Positions 30,021-42,960 of a stretch of DNA of 64,000 bases are shown here, piece by piece. The position numbers were made by a program, and so were the translations under genes. Every line of letters begins with the position of its first letter. Position 1 is the first letter of the stretch. The stretch spans positions 48,601,149-48,665,148 of the forward strand of contig NC_063166.1 in assembly GCF_023159225.1 (NCBI RefSeq), written 5' to 3'. Below the pieces are notes generated by a model. It was not told the DNA's origin. It worked only from the letters and a program-made list of their open reading frames with translations, and searched no databases. Origin of the DNA: Perognathus longimembris pacificus. Its lineage: Eukaryota; Chordata; Mammalia; Rodentia; Heteromyidae.

Positions 30021-33000
30021 TGAAAATTGATTGTGCATGTAATTTGTGGTTGCCTTTTGAGTCAACTGTGGTGGCTGGTTAAGTTTTCCTTATATCTCTC
30101 TGATACTGACTCTTGTCTCTCTCTTCTGTGTGGTCCCTTTGAGACCATCCAGAAAATCCAAGATAATATCAAATCAATATCATTTCAAAGTCATTTGATA
30201 ATCAAATTTAATTTCATCTATGACTTTAATTCCTCTTAGCTATATACCCTGATGGATTCTTAGGCATCTAATATTAGAACATAGTTTAACTCGAGGTAAA
30301 AATCATCTGCTTGCTCAAACCCCAAAATGTGGGCATTGGATGTTCTTAGTGCTATTGGAGTATCATTGTTTTTAGTTCTTTCTGCTAGAGAGAAACAGTT
30401 ATCTATATATATACTGGCATCTATCTATCTATCTATCATCTATCTATCTGATCTCTTTATTTATATTAAGCCAGCCATAAATCCATACTGATCTTCTCAC
30501 CTCTTATCCAGTATCACCTAGATAATTCTAACTCTTGGTTGTCTGCAATCTTTCATCATTGAAACACCTGGCTCCTACCATTTCCAACAATTTAGTTAGT
30601 TATTCAATTGTAAGTTACACATATAATATTTTCAGAGCAACTTACCTGTACCAAAAATGAGGGAAACGTTATCCATTTAACTACATTTCTTACATGGAGT
30701 TCCTTTTGCCTATAGTCTTAAAAAATTCTACTCCTTTCTTAAGTAGCTTAGGTCAGTATCATTTAGCTTTACAACCTTCAGACAGGGGTGTTAAGATTCA
30801 TTCATATATTCATAATAAAGCTCTTTTCTTTGGTCATGATACATTTTGAGAATTCTAGCTTTTTCACATATAAAGAACTGAAATAGGAGCATGTGATAAG
30901 AAACTAGAGTACAAGGGTACCTGAGGATAGAGACATGCTATTAGTGAAAATTGTTTAACAGTCCAGATAGTTCACACAGCCAGAATGTCCACTATCATCC
31001 CATCTTCCTGGAAAACTGTTCACCTACAAAAGCCAATTGTAAAAGCAATTTATTCACTCAAGGTCTTTGTTTTCTTTTTTTTCCAGGCCAAAAAAAGTCA
31101 TGTTCCTCTAACTATGAGTTTACTCTTTCTAAGTCTACAGTAGATAAATGTTTGTGCACCTTCTGCAACTTTTTCTTTAATGCTTCAAGCATGCCTGTCA
31201 TGTAACTCTTAATCAAATTTGTTTACACATTTGTCCATTCTATTTGCCCACGCACAGCATAAGCCTATGTTCTTTGTTAGAATATGTAAGTCTGTACATC
31301 TTGTAAAGAATAACAAGAAGGAAAAGTGTGCTGAAATCTTAATGAGTCAAAGAAAGAATGGCTTCTCTTCCAGCTCTGTGCCCACAAAACCCTCCCTCAA
31401 TTCAGCAGGATTCACCATTTATAGGATTATTCCTAGTCCATACATGATGGAGGTAGTATATCCATCCCAATGCATACTGTAGAGAAACAACTCCTCGCTA
31501 GAGTGGCCAGATCTAAGCTATTCATTTTGAATAAAGGTGAGGAATCATTTAAGAATGTCTCTGTGGCATTTGGGTTTCTTAGTATTGGTTAAGAACATAT
31601 TAATTTCTCAGAGCCAAGTTCATGTTTCATGTATGTTAGGTACAATTCCCCACTACCCTAAGTTGCTGCTAGTATTTTTCGTCTATGAATTTGCCCAAGA
31701 TTGTCTATCTTTGCTGAACACATGGGTCTTCTGAATATAGTGTCAACATACTGATCATATTTCTGGTAGGTTTTACCGAATCTTTTAAAAAAAAAACATA
31801 GTAGTCAATGGAGATGGGATCCATTTTCCTCTGCCTCTACCTTCTCTTTCTCTCTCCACATTCACCATGACATTTATTTATAGTAAATAATCAGTACACT
31901 CACAAAGATTGAAAATGGAAAGTTATCTGATGCAATCATTTCACCCTCAGGTGAGTGGTGCCTGCATTCTATGAATATTATCCATCTGGCCTCACCCAAC
32001 ACAGAAACAGCAGAAGCTCATCACCACAAAACATGGAAACAACAAGCATGTACATGATCACATTTCTATAGGTATTGGGTAAGCCAGTTCTTTTCTATCT
32101 AGGCTTCTCCAAAAGCAAAACTTGATTCTTCTTTATTCATCAGGCACTTATTTGAGAAGCAACTACAGGAAGGATAAGACAGGATAAGGGTATGAGAAGA
32201 GGCAGGACATCAGTAAAGAGCTCATTACTACACTGGCTGTTACTTGGCCAATGAGTCTTTGTTTTACTAGGGACCTTGTTGAGGAGTCGTGAAGAATTCA
32301 CCCAAGATCCTTTAAAGATGAGAGACTAGATATTTATCTATTGTATAATTAGTCCTCATTGGCAGTGATTATCTCTAGAGACATGATGACTACTACCCTA
32401 TTCTATAATCATATACACTCACCCTTATTGACTCCCCCTTACTGAGTGGTTGAGGCTGATTCTTAGGCTTTAGGGAAAGCCTAAGATAGAAAAGTAGAGC
32501 CTGGCAGCCCTGGTAGTGGGCTGGAAGTAGGCTCAGGCTCACCCTGCTCTGTGGCATTGCAATAATGGGCTCAGAGGCTGAAGAGCAAAAGATGAACAAA
32601 GTTTATTACACAAAGCATTGCTTTACTATCTGAAAGATAGGCAAAGACACAAAACTGTTATATAAGTTCCTCCTCAAGCTCTCAAGAGAGAAGAGATTTA
32701 GGATTAGATTTTCATTTTAGAAAGTTATCCCAAGCATTAGTCTGGAGTGTGCACTATTCTGAACTTGAGTTTTATGAAATTGTATTGAATTAGCTCTTAC
32801 ATGATCATACTTTGGCAGAAATTCACAAGGGGTTTGAAACTTAGGAATTAGAATATCTGACAAGAGTCAGTTCCTTGACCTGTGAGAGTTTATGCACTAA
32901 TTTACAAATGTGCATGATTCAGCAAAGGAAATGTTAGATTGGACTTGTCATTTAGGACTTGCTTATTCATATTGAAAATGATCAGAAAATATTCTTCTTA

Positions 33001-33269
33001 CTATGACTGTGTGTGAGCCCCCTGGAAACCTTTGAAAGGCTAGGTAATCATCTGGTCACTAGGCACTGGTTCTGAGCTAACACCAATTCAAGGAGATCCA
33101 AAATGTCACTGTGACTCTCCAGTCAGTCATGGGCTCCTGGATGCCAGATGATCATCAGAGCTTTATCTCAGGATTGTGCCATGCCAGGTCCAGTGGGCCC
33201 CTGATCCCATCCCATAGATATTTCTGCCATTCTAGAATGCATAGTTGGGATACACTCATGCAGTAGGCT
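30021..33269. other. Unassigned sequence
   Basis: Contains a TCTA microsatellite (30417-30448) and a perfect 10-bp hairpin (32462-32485). No gene recognised. Sequence from about 33090 may already be distant ERVL, but I could not confirm it. Confidence 0.4.
30417..30448. repeat. (TCTA)n microsatellite
   Basis: Seen directly, with one interruption (ATCATC). Confidence 0.9.
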
Positions 33270-34580
33270 CTATAAACCCCCCCAATGAATTCATGACCTG
33301 TGTAATGAGGGCTATAACTGTGGGAAAAGCCAAGCAAAAGCCTCTAGAACTGCCTGCTTCTAGGAAGATAGTCAACCAAAAACTCTGCCATGTCCTGAAG
33401 AGATTGCAGAGATTAGTGCTTCCATCAGGGACATTATGATGCGGGAATGATGATTCCTACCACTTTCATATGCTCTGGCAGATGAAACACAAGATCCTGG
33501 TGAATGACACTGGATGAACATACAATGAACTAGGTGATGACACCAAACACAGCTATTGTACTTGATACAGTTCTTTGATCAATGACCACATCTCCCAATT
33601 TCTGGCATGCCGTGTTGATTGAGCAAGTGTCTTTGTCTCCACATCTGACTAAAGCTTCACCAAAGCATTTTGGTTTTAGCTGTGAAGGTCAATAGCACAC
33701 ATTCACTGTCCTATTCCTGCTCTCCAACTCTGTCCCATCATTTAATTTTCAGGGATCTTAATGACCTTCATCTTCCATGAGATACTACATTCATCTACTC
33801 CACTGATGACACTGTGAAGATAAGAGTTTGGGGAGTCAAAGTAGCAATCACTGTAGACTTGTTGTAAGACTGCATGACACAGAGTGGGAGTTACATCTTA
33901 CAAAATTTGTGGGTCTACTACCTCAGTGACATTTCTAAGAGTGCTGGGTGTGAGGCATGTAAAAATATCCCTTTTAAGGTAATAGATAAAGTGTTGCCTA
34001 TAATCTATCCTACAGCTCAAAAGAGGTACAATATCTCTTGTGCCTCTTGGAAGTTTAAAGCAACTTACTTCTCATTTGAGTGTCTGACTCAGCCTATTTT
34101 TCTGATAACTCTAAAAGCTTATAGTTTTGAGTGGGTTCGTAAAAAGAAACGATTCATCCATAAGTCTGGGCAGCTGAGCAAGTTTTTCTGCCACATGGTC
34201 CATGATCCAATGCTTGAAGTAGCTTTGGTAGATAAAGATGAATTGTTTGGGTCTGTTTTCAGGTCCCTTTAGGTAAATGATAATAGAAAGCTTTAGTATT
34301 GCAGAGAAAAGCCGATTGTACTATGTAGATAAATACTTCCCTTCTGAGAAAGTCTGGAGCCTATTAGTAGAGCCTGAACATTTAGCCCTGGGCTATCCTT
34401 TGATGTGTAAAGCAGTAGATGTGGTCTATATATTTTACCCACATAGACCCAGAAGGACAAGTAAGTTACATGAAGAAATGGCCCAAATGCCCCCTGTTCC
34501 TACTCCTGCTGTGCTGGCTTTTCTCTCCCAGCCTGCACTGGTGACCTCACAGGGGTTTCCCTAAGATCACTTAGTACTAA
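33270..34580 (+). pseudogene. Decayed ERVL-type pol (RT to start of integrase)
   Basis: This is an old endogenous retrovirus fragment on the plus strand. It follows the ERVL pol order: an RT segment from about 33300, a degraded catalytic box near 33796-33810 where an Asp-Asp pair survives in one frame, the RT thumb and connection region (33874-34272, open for 132 codons), an RNase H part with a large deletion (34277 onward), and a piece of the RNase H-integrase linker near 34460-34565. Stops and frameshifts break it into at least four frames, and gag, env and LTRs were not seen nearby. ERVL elements lack env as a rule. The copy cannot encode an active enzyme. The ERVL assignment comes from remembered family sequence. 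Confidence 0.75.
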
Positions 34581-34724
34581 CCAATGTGTAGGCTGGATGG
34601 CCAGAGGCCTGAAAGAGTCATGATTAAAAAATTAGTAATAAAAAATTCCAGAAACAGAGATCTCTCCTTTAACATTTTTGATGATTCTGTCTTCCTTTCT
34701 TTATGTATGATGTGTATCTTCAGG

Positions 34725-34958
34725 AAGGCTGGGGGGAGGGTACAGAACTTGAGGAAAAAGTGCAGCAGTGGAGCTCACTGGACACTGATGAAAGTGGGTG
34801 GACACTCGTGGGTAGACATGGGAGGGAGGGACTGGGAAAGAATGAGGAAACAGAAGACACTGTACAAAAGGAAATGTACTCATTACCTGACTCATGTAAT
34901 TGTAATCCCTCTGTACATTTTCTTTATAATAACAATAAAGTAAATTAATCCAAAAATA
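34725..34958 (+). mobile_element. L1 3' end, plus strand
   Basis: G-rich sequence at 34728-34742 is followed by 'gtactcattacctgactcat', 'tgtaatccctctgtaca' and 'tttataataacaataaag'. This is the end of an older L1 3'UTR subfamily, also seen at 59745-59845. It is truncated to about 230 bp. Confidence 0.7.
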
Positions 34959-35409
34959 AAAACAATTCTGGGGAAGTAGGTGGATATATCTCTTTGGAAA
35001 AATAATGTGAGGATATTTATGGCCTGTGTGACTGTGTGTCAACAGTAACCTTAGCAGTGGGAGATTATAATAATCAACTGAGAACTATAATTGTCTTTAG
35101 AATGCCTCCTCATTTTCTTATTAATATTTTGTGGTGTTTATACATATATACATATATTAACTTATTAAATCATCTTTGCTTCCATCTTTATTACTTCCTT
35201 AATCCCCTTATCATATTAAATCACATTGATTTTATATCATAGTATTTAAAAACAGTTAAGTTTATAATATCATATTAAAATTCCTGTATATAAGGAGAGA
35301 TGCAAATTTCACTCAAAGACTAGATTTTACTTCTACTGGGGAGGGAGTTTGTACCTTTTTGGTTGTACTTTTTCAATCACATTAGGCAGAAATATTGCTG
35401 AGTTATTTG
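34959..35409. other. Unassigned AT-rich sequence
   Basis: Nothing recognised. Confidence 0.4.
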
Positions 35410-35531
35410 TAAATTATTATTTTTGTGCTAAAATTTGGGATTTGAACTTGGGGCCTGGCACTGTCCCTAAGCAATTTTGCTCAAGGTTCATTGTCTACTA
35501 CTTGAGTCACAACTATACCTCTGGCTTTTTC
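35410..35531 (-). mobile_element. B1+ID SINE, left part of a split copy
   Basis: This is the ID-like half, antisense ('ggggcctggcactgtccctaa', 'tctactacttgagtcac'), ending at 'tacctctggctttttc'. The B1-like half continues at 37229-37360 after the L1 insertion. Confidence 0.8.
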
Positions 35532-37213
35532 CTTTTTTAAAATTTTTATTATCAAACTGATGTACAGAGAGGTTACAGTTTCACATGTTAGGCATTGGAT
35601 ATATTTCTTGTACTGTTTGTTACCTCCTCCCTCATTCCCCCCTCCATCCTCTCCATTTCCCTTTCCTCCCCATGAGTTCTTCAGTTCATTTACACCAAAC
35701 AGTTTTGCAAGTATTGCTTTTGTAGTTGTTTGTCTTTTTTACCCTGTATCTCTTGATTTTGGTATTCCCTTTCAATTTCCTAGTTCTAATACCAGTATAT
35801 ATAGTTTCAAATGTACTCAGATAAGATTCAGAGATAGTGCAGGTACAACCACAAGAAAGGGATACAGAAGATAATCAATAATAGAAGCTACAGTTACACG
35901 TAGTACATTGAAAGTAGTTACAACAGTGATATAACAATCGTTTCCATAACATGGAGTTCATTTCACTTAGCATCATCTTCTGTGTTCATAAGGGTATAGC
36001 AATTGGGCTCTTGTGATCCTCTGCTGTGACTAGCCTAAACCTGTGCTGATTATTCCCTATGAGGGAGACCATACAGTCCATGTTTCTTTGGGACTGGCTC
36101 ACTTCACTTAGTATAATTTTTTCCAAGTTCTTCCATTTCCTTACAAATGGAGCAATGTCATTCTTTCTGATAGAGGCATAAAATTCCATTGTATATATGT
36201 ACCACATTTTCCTGATCTATATTCATTTACTGAGAGGCATCTGGGTTGGTTCCATATTCTAGCTATGACAAATTGTGCTGCGATGAACATTGTTGTGCTG
36301 GTGGCTTTCGTGTGTTCTTGTTTGCGGTCTTTTGGATAGATGCCCAAAAGTGGGGCTACTGGGTCATAGGGGAGTTCTATGTTTAACCTTCTGAGGAATC
36401 TCCATACCATTGCCAGAGTGGCTGAACCAGTTTACATTCCCACCAGCAATGAAGTAGGGTTCCCTTTTGGCTACATCCCCTCCAACATTTGTTATTGTTA
36501 GTTTTCTTGATATATGACATTCTTACTGGGGTGAGATGGAAATCTCAATGTTGTTTTGATTTGCATTTCTTTTATGGCCAGTGATGTAGAGCACTTTTTC
36601 ATATGTCTCTTGGCCATTCTCATTTCCTCATCAGAGAAGTCTCTTTTTAAGTCTTTAGCCCACTTGTTGAGGGGGCTATTGGTTCTTTGAAGTTTTATTT
36701 TGGAGGAATGTAATATTTTTAGTTCTTCATATATTTTAGATATGAGGCCTTTGTCTGTTGTATGGCCAGTAAAGATCTTCTCCCAGTCTGTGGGCTTTCT
36801 GTTTATCTTGCAAGCTATGTCCTTTGCTGTGCAGAAGCTCTGCAGTTTGATGCAGTCCCATTTGTCCATCCTTTCTTTGATTTGTAGCATTTCTGGATCT
36901 TTGTTAAGGAAGTTTCATCCTGTGCCAAGGAGCCCAAGTGTTTCTCCTACTCCTTCTTTTAGTGTTTTCAGGGTATCTGTTTTAATTTCAAAGTCTTTGA
37001 TCCATTTGGAATTGATTTTGGTGCAGGGTGATATATAAGGATCTAGTTTTAGTTTGTTGCATGGGTTGAACCAGTTTTTCCAGCACCATTTGTTAAAGAG
37101 GCTATCTTTCTTCCATTCTATTTTTTTAGCTCCTTTATCAAAGATTAAGTAGTCATATTTCTGTAGGTTCATTTCTGGGTCTTCAATTCTGTTCCATTGT
37201 TCTTCAGGCCTGT
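35532..37213 (-). mobile_element. 5'-truncated L1 (1.68 kb) with TSD, splitting a SINE
   Basis: A 16-bp TSD 'tacctctggctttttc' lies at 35516-35531 and 37214-37229. On the minus strand the element starts 'ACAGGCCTGAAGAACAATGG' within ORF2, runs through the ORF2 C-terminal region (including [20 protein letters not shown] near 37150 and NRKPTDWEKIFTGHTTDKGL near 36790) and the 3'UTR, and ends in T-rich sequence at 35532. ORF2 has frameshifts. The element interrupts a B1+ID SINE, which fixes the order of insertions. The 5' truncation point is the same as in the copies at 50777 and 61325. Confidence 0.93.
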
Positions 37214-37228
37214 TACCTCTGGCTTTTT

Positions 37229-37360
37229 CTGAGGGGAGTGATTAATTGGGGATAAGAGTCTCTCAGATTTTTTTGCCCAGACTGGCTTTGAACCACAGTC
37301 CTCAGATCGCAGTCTCCTGAGTAGCTAGGATTACAAGTGTGAGCAATGGGCGCCCAGTGT
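37229..37360 (-). mobile_element. B1+ID SINE, right part of a split copy
   Basis: The B1-like half, antisense: 'gggataagagtctctcag', 'cccagactggctttgaac', 'agtctcctgagtagctagg', 'attacaagtgtgagcaatgg'. It joins 35410-35531. Confidence 0.82.
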
Positions 37361-37439
37361 AAATTATTTTTTATTATGGATTAAATATAGTTTTAAGGGA
37401 TACATATGGGTACAGGTAGAAAAGTGGTTGACAAGGGGT

Positions 37440-37980
37440 GGATCTGTTACGGTAATTTTACAAGTCATGTGTTAGATGGACTGAGCCATGGGGTTCTCAG
37501 ATATTTGGTTAAACATTGTTATTTGTTCTATCTACAAAGGTGGTTTAGGATGAGATTAACATTTATTTTGGTGAATTGAGTAAAGCAAGTTTCCTTCCCC
37601 GAGGGGTGTGGCCTTATCCAATCCACTAAAGGGCTGGGCAGAACAAGTTTGATTAAATATTCTTTATTTCTTTTTTAATCTTTGAGCTGGGATGTGAGTC
37701 TTTTCTTACCTATGGAACTAACTCCAACTGGAATTTACAACTTCAAGTTTCCTGGCATTCCAGCTTACTCATTGAAAAACTCAGGATCTATTAGCCTGGC
37801 AACTATTGGAACATCTTTCTCTCCCTCCCTCCCTCCCGCCCTCCCTCCCTCCCTCCCTTCCTCCCTCCCTCCCTTCATTCTTTCCTTCTTTCTTCTTTCT
37901 TACAGTAAGTCTCTTGATATATGCAGGGATATGTCTATTTCCTATTGGTTCAGTGTCTCTGAGAAACCTTAACTAATAAT
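37440..37980 (+). mobile_element. Ancient LTR-like repeat
   Basis: The words 'ggatgagattaacattta', 'attgagtaaagcaagtt', 'gtggccttatccaatcca', 'gagctgggatgtgagtctttt' and the end 'tcctattggttcagtgtctc' and 'aaaccttaactaata' follow an old mammalian LTR consensus that I remember but cannot name with certainty (MaLR or ERVL class). A CCCT-rich tract (37807-37880) replaces part of the 3' region. Confidence 0.5.
37807..37880. repeat. (CCCT)n-rich tract
   Basis: CTCC/CCCT units are seen directly, with one CCCG unit. Confidence 0.9.
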
Positions 37981-39239
37981 ACAAAGGATAGGGAAGTTAA
38001 GTCCTTTCTTTACCACTCCCTCAGTGGAGGACAGAGTATCTGAAAGTGTTTCTCACTACCCCAGAGAAACAGAGCAGAAATACCAAGGAAAAACTGCCCT
38101 CACCTTGTCATGAGTGCAAAGGGAAATCTCTCCTTGCCCATCATGAGCTTATAGCCAGCCCTATCTTGACATTTCATTGCTGAGTCATGCTGATGGTATG
38201 GCTATCAAACTGGCTACCAATTCACAATTCTCCTCCTCTGCTTGTCTCCTTAGCTGTGCCCTCAATCTCTGCATGTTCCCTCTGATTCAGTATCATAGAG
38301 AAGCTAACCAAGGAACCAGCTGAGCTGTGAGCAGCTGACCAGTGGTGCTCTGGCAGCATAACAACCACCATTGTCTTCTGATTGCCAGTCCCTGCACCAT
38401 GGGCATGATGGCATTTCCTGGGGTGCCAGTAATCACCTTTGTATGAGAACACATAACCAGTAGCCAATAGGAACTAGCAGATAAATATCCCAGCTCCCTA
38501 GTCCCTTAGCTGGGATAACTCTGAAGTACATGTGTAACACTGATCCTCAGAGGTGCCATCAGTACTGAGTCCTGTTGCCTACAATAATATTAATTTAGCA
38601 ACAACTACCAACTCGGCTCCCTTTTCTTCAGACTTACTTTCCTACCTTATTTTTCTGGTGATAATTTTTTTTTGTCTTTTGAATAAACTGATTGTTAGCA
38701 AGGAAATTTGCATTAATACAGGCAGGCTGTGGAGAGGTCATGCCATGAGGCACTCCTATGTCCCATAAGAGTCAGGCAGAAGAGGCCAAGGCCTGCAGAT
38801 TAGGGATACTGTAGTCTCCAACCTCTGAGCTGGGGCTTCACCTGATTGCAACAATATGCATGACAATGATAACAGTGGCCCTTATTATGACATTACTACC
38901 TGTCAAATCTTGCTTCACCCCTTAATCTGGATGGTAATTCAGTAAAGTGAGCATGTTTATATGTATTTCATGGTTGAGAAAATGATTGAAATTCAGATAT
39001 TTCTTAAAAGTACTATATGATTATTTAAAATGTCTTCTTACTTCTTGGAATCTCTTGCAATCCTGTCAGAAATCATATTTAGGCTTTTATTTCAGACTCA
39101 TTAAGGTCAGTGGGGACCAAGTGAAGCCATTTCATAGGGTTAAGCAAGATGATGCCCACACATTGATGTAAATGAGTGCAGATCTGGTGCTTGGTGAGTA
39201 TGTCCCTGGCATGCAAACTACTATGGAAAATGGATATGT
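37981..39239. other. Unassigned sequence
   Basis: Nothing recognised. Confidence 0.4.
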
Positions 39240-39440
39240 GCTGAAAGCTCTGTCCAGAATGGTAATGGTCAATACGTGATTTATAAATGTGAAAAGTTGG
39301 ACACAACCCAAATGCTATGGATTTGGTGATTGAGTAAATGAGTTTTGCTAAATTTAGCAGCAGAATCTAAGCAAGTACTAAAATAATGACACAGAAAACA
39401 TTCAGCAGTAAGAACAAAATAAATATCATAGGCTAGTAGA
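39240..39440 (+). mobile_element. Possible very old L1/HAL1 fragment
   Basis: 'gttggacacaacccaaatgc' followed by 'gattgagtaaatgag' and 'aaaataatgacacagaaaac' resembles the ORF2 tail of the oldest L1s. The support is weak. Confidence 0.3.
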
Positions 39441-40904
39441 AAAACTAGACAGCAAATTATGTATATGTGTGTATCTCAAAGACATATTGAATTATAGATA
39501 TTAGAAATGGAAAATCTATTTTAGTTTCAACCTAGTCAACCTTGAGCTATCTGGAAACTTTTAATTCATGTTAGCTTCAATTGTAAAGAATTATAGATAA
39601 GACTGTTCTTTCAAATATTCATAATTGGAGAGTCTCTGTAAGTGCTTCAAAGGAACATAGTAACACCACTTGTGCTGAAGATTGGTAAGAAATGAAGGTG
39701 AGAATATAAAAATAATGAACTTTCTGAGGACAGTGGGCCCCAAAGATAGGATGAGAAAAATCAATTGTGTTCATGCATCTTACCAGGTTGTTGGACAGAT
39801 TATTGGCACTCCTGTAGTCAGATAAAACTGGAGTACAGAGTGTAAAATGGTTCCCCTGAAGCCACATAGGTTGCTATCAAAGGCACTAGTTCCAACCACT
39901 TTCCTTTCATCTACACCAGACTGGTCTCCTCACATCCAAACAGCTTCATAAATCTTTGGCCTTGTTAGATTTGCACTAACAGCCATTTGGTTAATAGTCC
40001 TAGACAGAGAGAGATTTCCAGTGAGCCTATGGAAGAGATGTCCCTACAACAGGTTCTTAGCAAAAACTGTTATGTAGCTGATGAGTGCTCTGTAAGCCTC
40101 ACAGCCTGATCAAATGTGGCTCTTCACTTAAGATTGCTTCATTTATTAGACAAACTCACACTCACTTGTGTTGATATGTATGTATGTATGTATGTATGTA
40201 TATGATCTACGTATGTATGTATGTATGTATGTACCTATCTATCTATATCATATAGCACTTTATGGTTGTGCAGGAACACATTTGTAATAAAAATAAAAGT
40301 ACCCAAAGAGATTAGGAGCTTTCTGTCTGAATTAACTAGCTCATATAGTGATTTATGTTCCCCTTGTCTATATATACTCCAAATGCAAGAATGTCATCCC
40401 ATACTTTCAGCTGCCTCTATCTTTTCATTTGCTGATCCTAGGTCAAATCTTCTATCAAAGGGCTCATTTGTAATTCCTCTTCTAGATGGCAGACCTTCAC
40501 ATATTTCAGAGAAGTCCCTAGGTTTTCCCAATTGCCAGGGTCATCTCTTTCCTAAGTCAGAGACTCTGTAGTGGATACATATGCCATATTTTAGAAGAAG
40601 CTGAAGGTTTTTCCTTTGCAGGTAGGCTCATGGCCCCCCCACCTCACAATAAAGTAATTGGAGTCAAAACATTAATAAAGCAGAGTAAGATATTGGAAAT
40701 ATTTTGCCACTCTATCCAGAAAACTTCAGATTCATCACTGAACACAGTTACAGTGGAAGGCCACACAGGGTCTTCCCAAACTCTCAATACATGGAGACCA
40801 GTTATTCTTTTTTGTTGTTTGCTTTTAGGACATTTTAGGATCTTTCTGTTTGTTTTTCTTTTACGATTATCTCATTTTCTCATTGGATTATATATTTCTT
40901 TTTA
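39441..40904. other. Unassigned, with (ATGT)n at 40174-40247
   Basis: The tetranucleotide array is interrupted by 'atgatctac' and passes into TCTA units. Nothing else is recognised. Confidence 0.5.
40174..40247. repeat. (ATGT)n/(TCTA)n compound microsatellite
   Basis: Seen directly. Confidence 0.9.
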
Positions 40905-41240
40905 AAAATTTTTTATCTTTAAATAGTTGTACAAGGGGGTTACCACTTACCAAATCAGTTTTTAACAAATCAATACAAAGCATTTTGACCAATATCACTC
41001 CTTTAATCATTTCCCCCATCTCTCCCAACCTGAGTCCTCTCCTCAATTTTTATACATTCATAGGATATATAATAAATATTATGACTGCATTTTCCCACTT
41101 TTTCTAATTGTTCTTCCTAACTTCCTCCTATACTTTCCAAGTACCAGTTCCTGATAATCATTTTGTTGAACTATGAGTTTTTCTAATGAATTACACTACT
41201 TAAATTTTTAGCTGCAAATACCAGACTTAGTTTAACGTTT
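40905..41240 (-). mobile_element. Older L1 3' end, antisense
   Basis: The words 'tctttaaatagttgtacaagg', 'atcatttcccccatctctcc', 'attatgactgcattttcc' and 'gataatcattttgttgaac' match the subfamily at 14106-14420. It carries no G-rich tract. Confidence 0.65.
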
Positions 41241-42389
41241 GTGTACACTTGCATACAATCCCCTATATATTTGCTTGTCCAATTTTTCTTCTGAGTTTTT
41301 AATTTTTTCTATGAGATAGGAAAATAATTGTTTGTTTTTCATATAGCTGGAAAATGCTGATTACTGTTGTGTATAGAAGAAATAGTCTGCTGTAAAATCA
41401 AAGTAAACATCCAACCAGCAAATATTATGTTTGGAGTAAAGAATACCAATGTTGGGATTCAAAAGCTTGGTCCAACTTCCTCTTGCTGACTAAGCAACTA
41501 CAAGAGGTCAATGTCTAGTTTGAGCCTTTGTCTTTTAAAAAGAAATTGATATGGGAAGGAGGTGGGGAGTGGAGAGAAGATTAAGAGAGGAACAGAACAA
41601 CTGATTAAAAGCAGAGTCTGGCAATTATGGGGAAAGGTTAATGGAGTTGAGGCCACTTCTGCCGCCGAAAACATCCAGGAGGCAGATTAGTAACAGTCTT
41701 TGAGTGCATGGCAGGTTATGATGAGGACACTTCACAGTGATTTTTCTTCTTCCCAGAGGCACAAACAGGGAGAAGTGAACTAGCATTATAACAACGGAAG
41801 AAAAAAAAAGTTCACTTAAGAAAGAGAAGACAGTAACAGCATTTTAATCATTCAACAGGCTCCCAAGAGAACGCTCTAAAATTTGGAGAGGAAATAATAC
41901 ATCTGGAACCCTGGGACAAACAATGGTAATGATCCTGCTGCATTCCCAGGAAGACTTTGTCTCTATATGCACAATCAGATCCTGGGTACCTTAACTGTTA
42001 ACAGCTGGCATTTGGTCTCTGGATCTTAGGAGTGAAGTCCACTTTACATGAGCCCCAGAAAGCCAGATGTGCTTGGAAATGCACTCCCAGCCCCTAGACA
42101 ATAGCCAGCAAGGAAAAAATCACATTAGCTCCCTTGTTCCTGATTAGCTCAACTCAAGGGTGTTAAGTACACTATTCCTGGAAAATCCCTGCTAAGTTAA
42201 ACTTGTATGGTTATCTTCTATGGTTATCTTACACATACTACACTTTCTTCCCCTCCTGGTCTCCCATTTCTTCACCCAACTCACCCAGTGAACTTCTCTA
42301 GGACTACTGTCAAACCAATCCCTTTCACATGAATCTTACTTTAGCACGCATTTTCAGGCAACTCAGGCTGAGAAAAAGGGTCTGATGAT
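41241..42389. other. Unassigned sequence
   Basis: Nothing recognised. Confidence 0.4.
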
Positions 42390-42960
42390 TTTTTTGATGG
42401 TTAACAAATGATCCCAAAACATATGGCTCTAACTAGCTACTATTTCTGGGGCTTATGATTTGCAGATTGGTGATTTACGCTGGCCTTAGTGGGAAGGTTT
42501 CTCCTGTTTGGTAGATTGGAGCACAATGAAAGTGAACAAGTGGAGTCTATTTTCCTGTTGAATTTGGGCGGGCTGGCCATGTGTCCTGCTTTGATGAATA
42601 GGATGTAGCAGAAGGGACATCATACAAGCTTTTAGGCTTAGGGAGAATTGCAGCATATACTTGGAGATCTTGGAATCTCATCATCATTTGACCATGGACT
42701 AGCCAACCTGCCAGAGAATGGAAGACCCTATAGACAGAGGCCTCCCATTATTGCTGACATCATAGTTCTGGTCATCCTAAACCATGAGCCCTAGTCAACT
42801 GTCCAGCCAAATACAGATATATAAACATAGTACCAGAGACCTAATGAGCTGACCATAGCTCAGTTGTTGCCTAGCTCAAGTTGACCACAGTAAGTGAAAA
42901 AATATTATGTTGACCCACTCTATTGGAATGGCTAGTAATGTGTCAGAACTAGACAATTAA
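42390..42960. mobile_element. Possible ancient LTR-type repeat remains
   Basis: Blocks such as 'ggctggccatgtgtcctg', 'gaataggatgtagcagaa' and 'gtcatcctaaaccatgagcc' resemble an old mammalian LTR consensus known to me only from memory. The alignment is patchy and the orientation uncertain. Confidence 0.3.

Noticed and set aside
33300..34580. Functional viral polymerase gene
   Set aside because: The ERVL pol is split by stops, frameshifts and a deletion, and the catalytic region is damaged. It is only a fossil.
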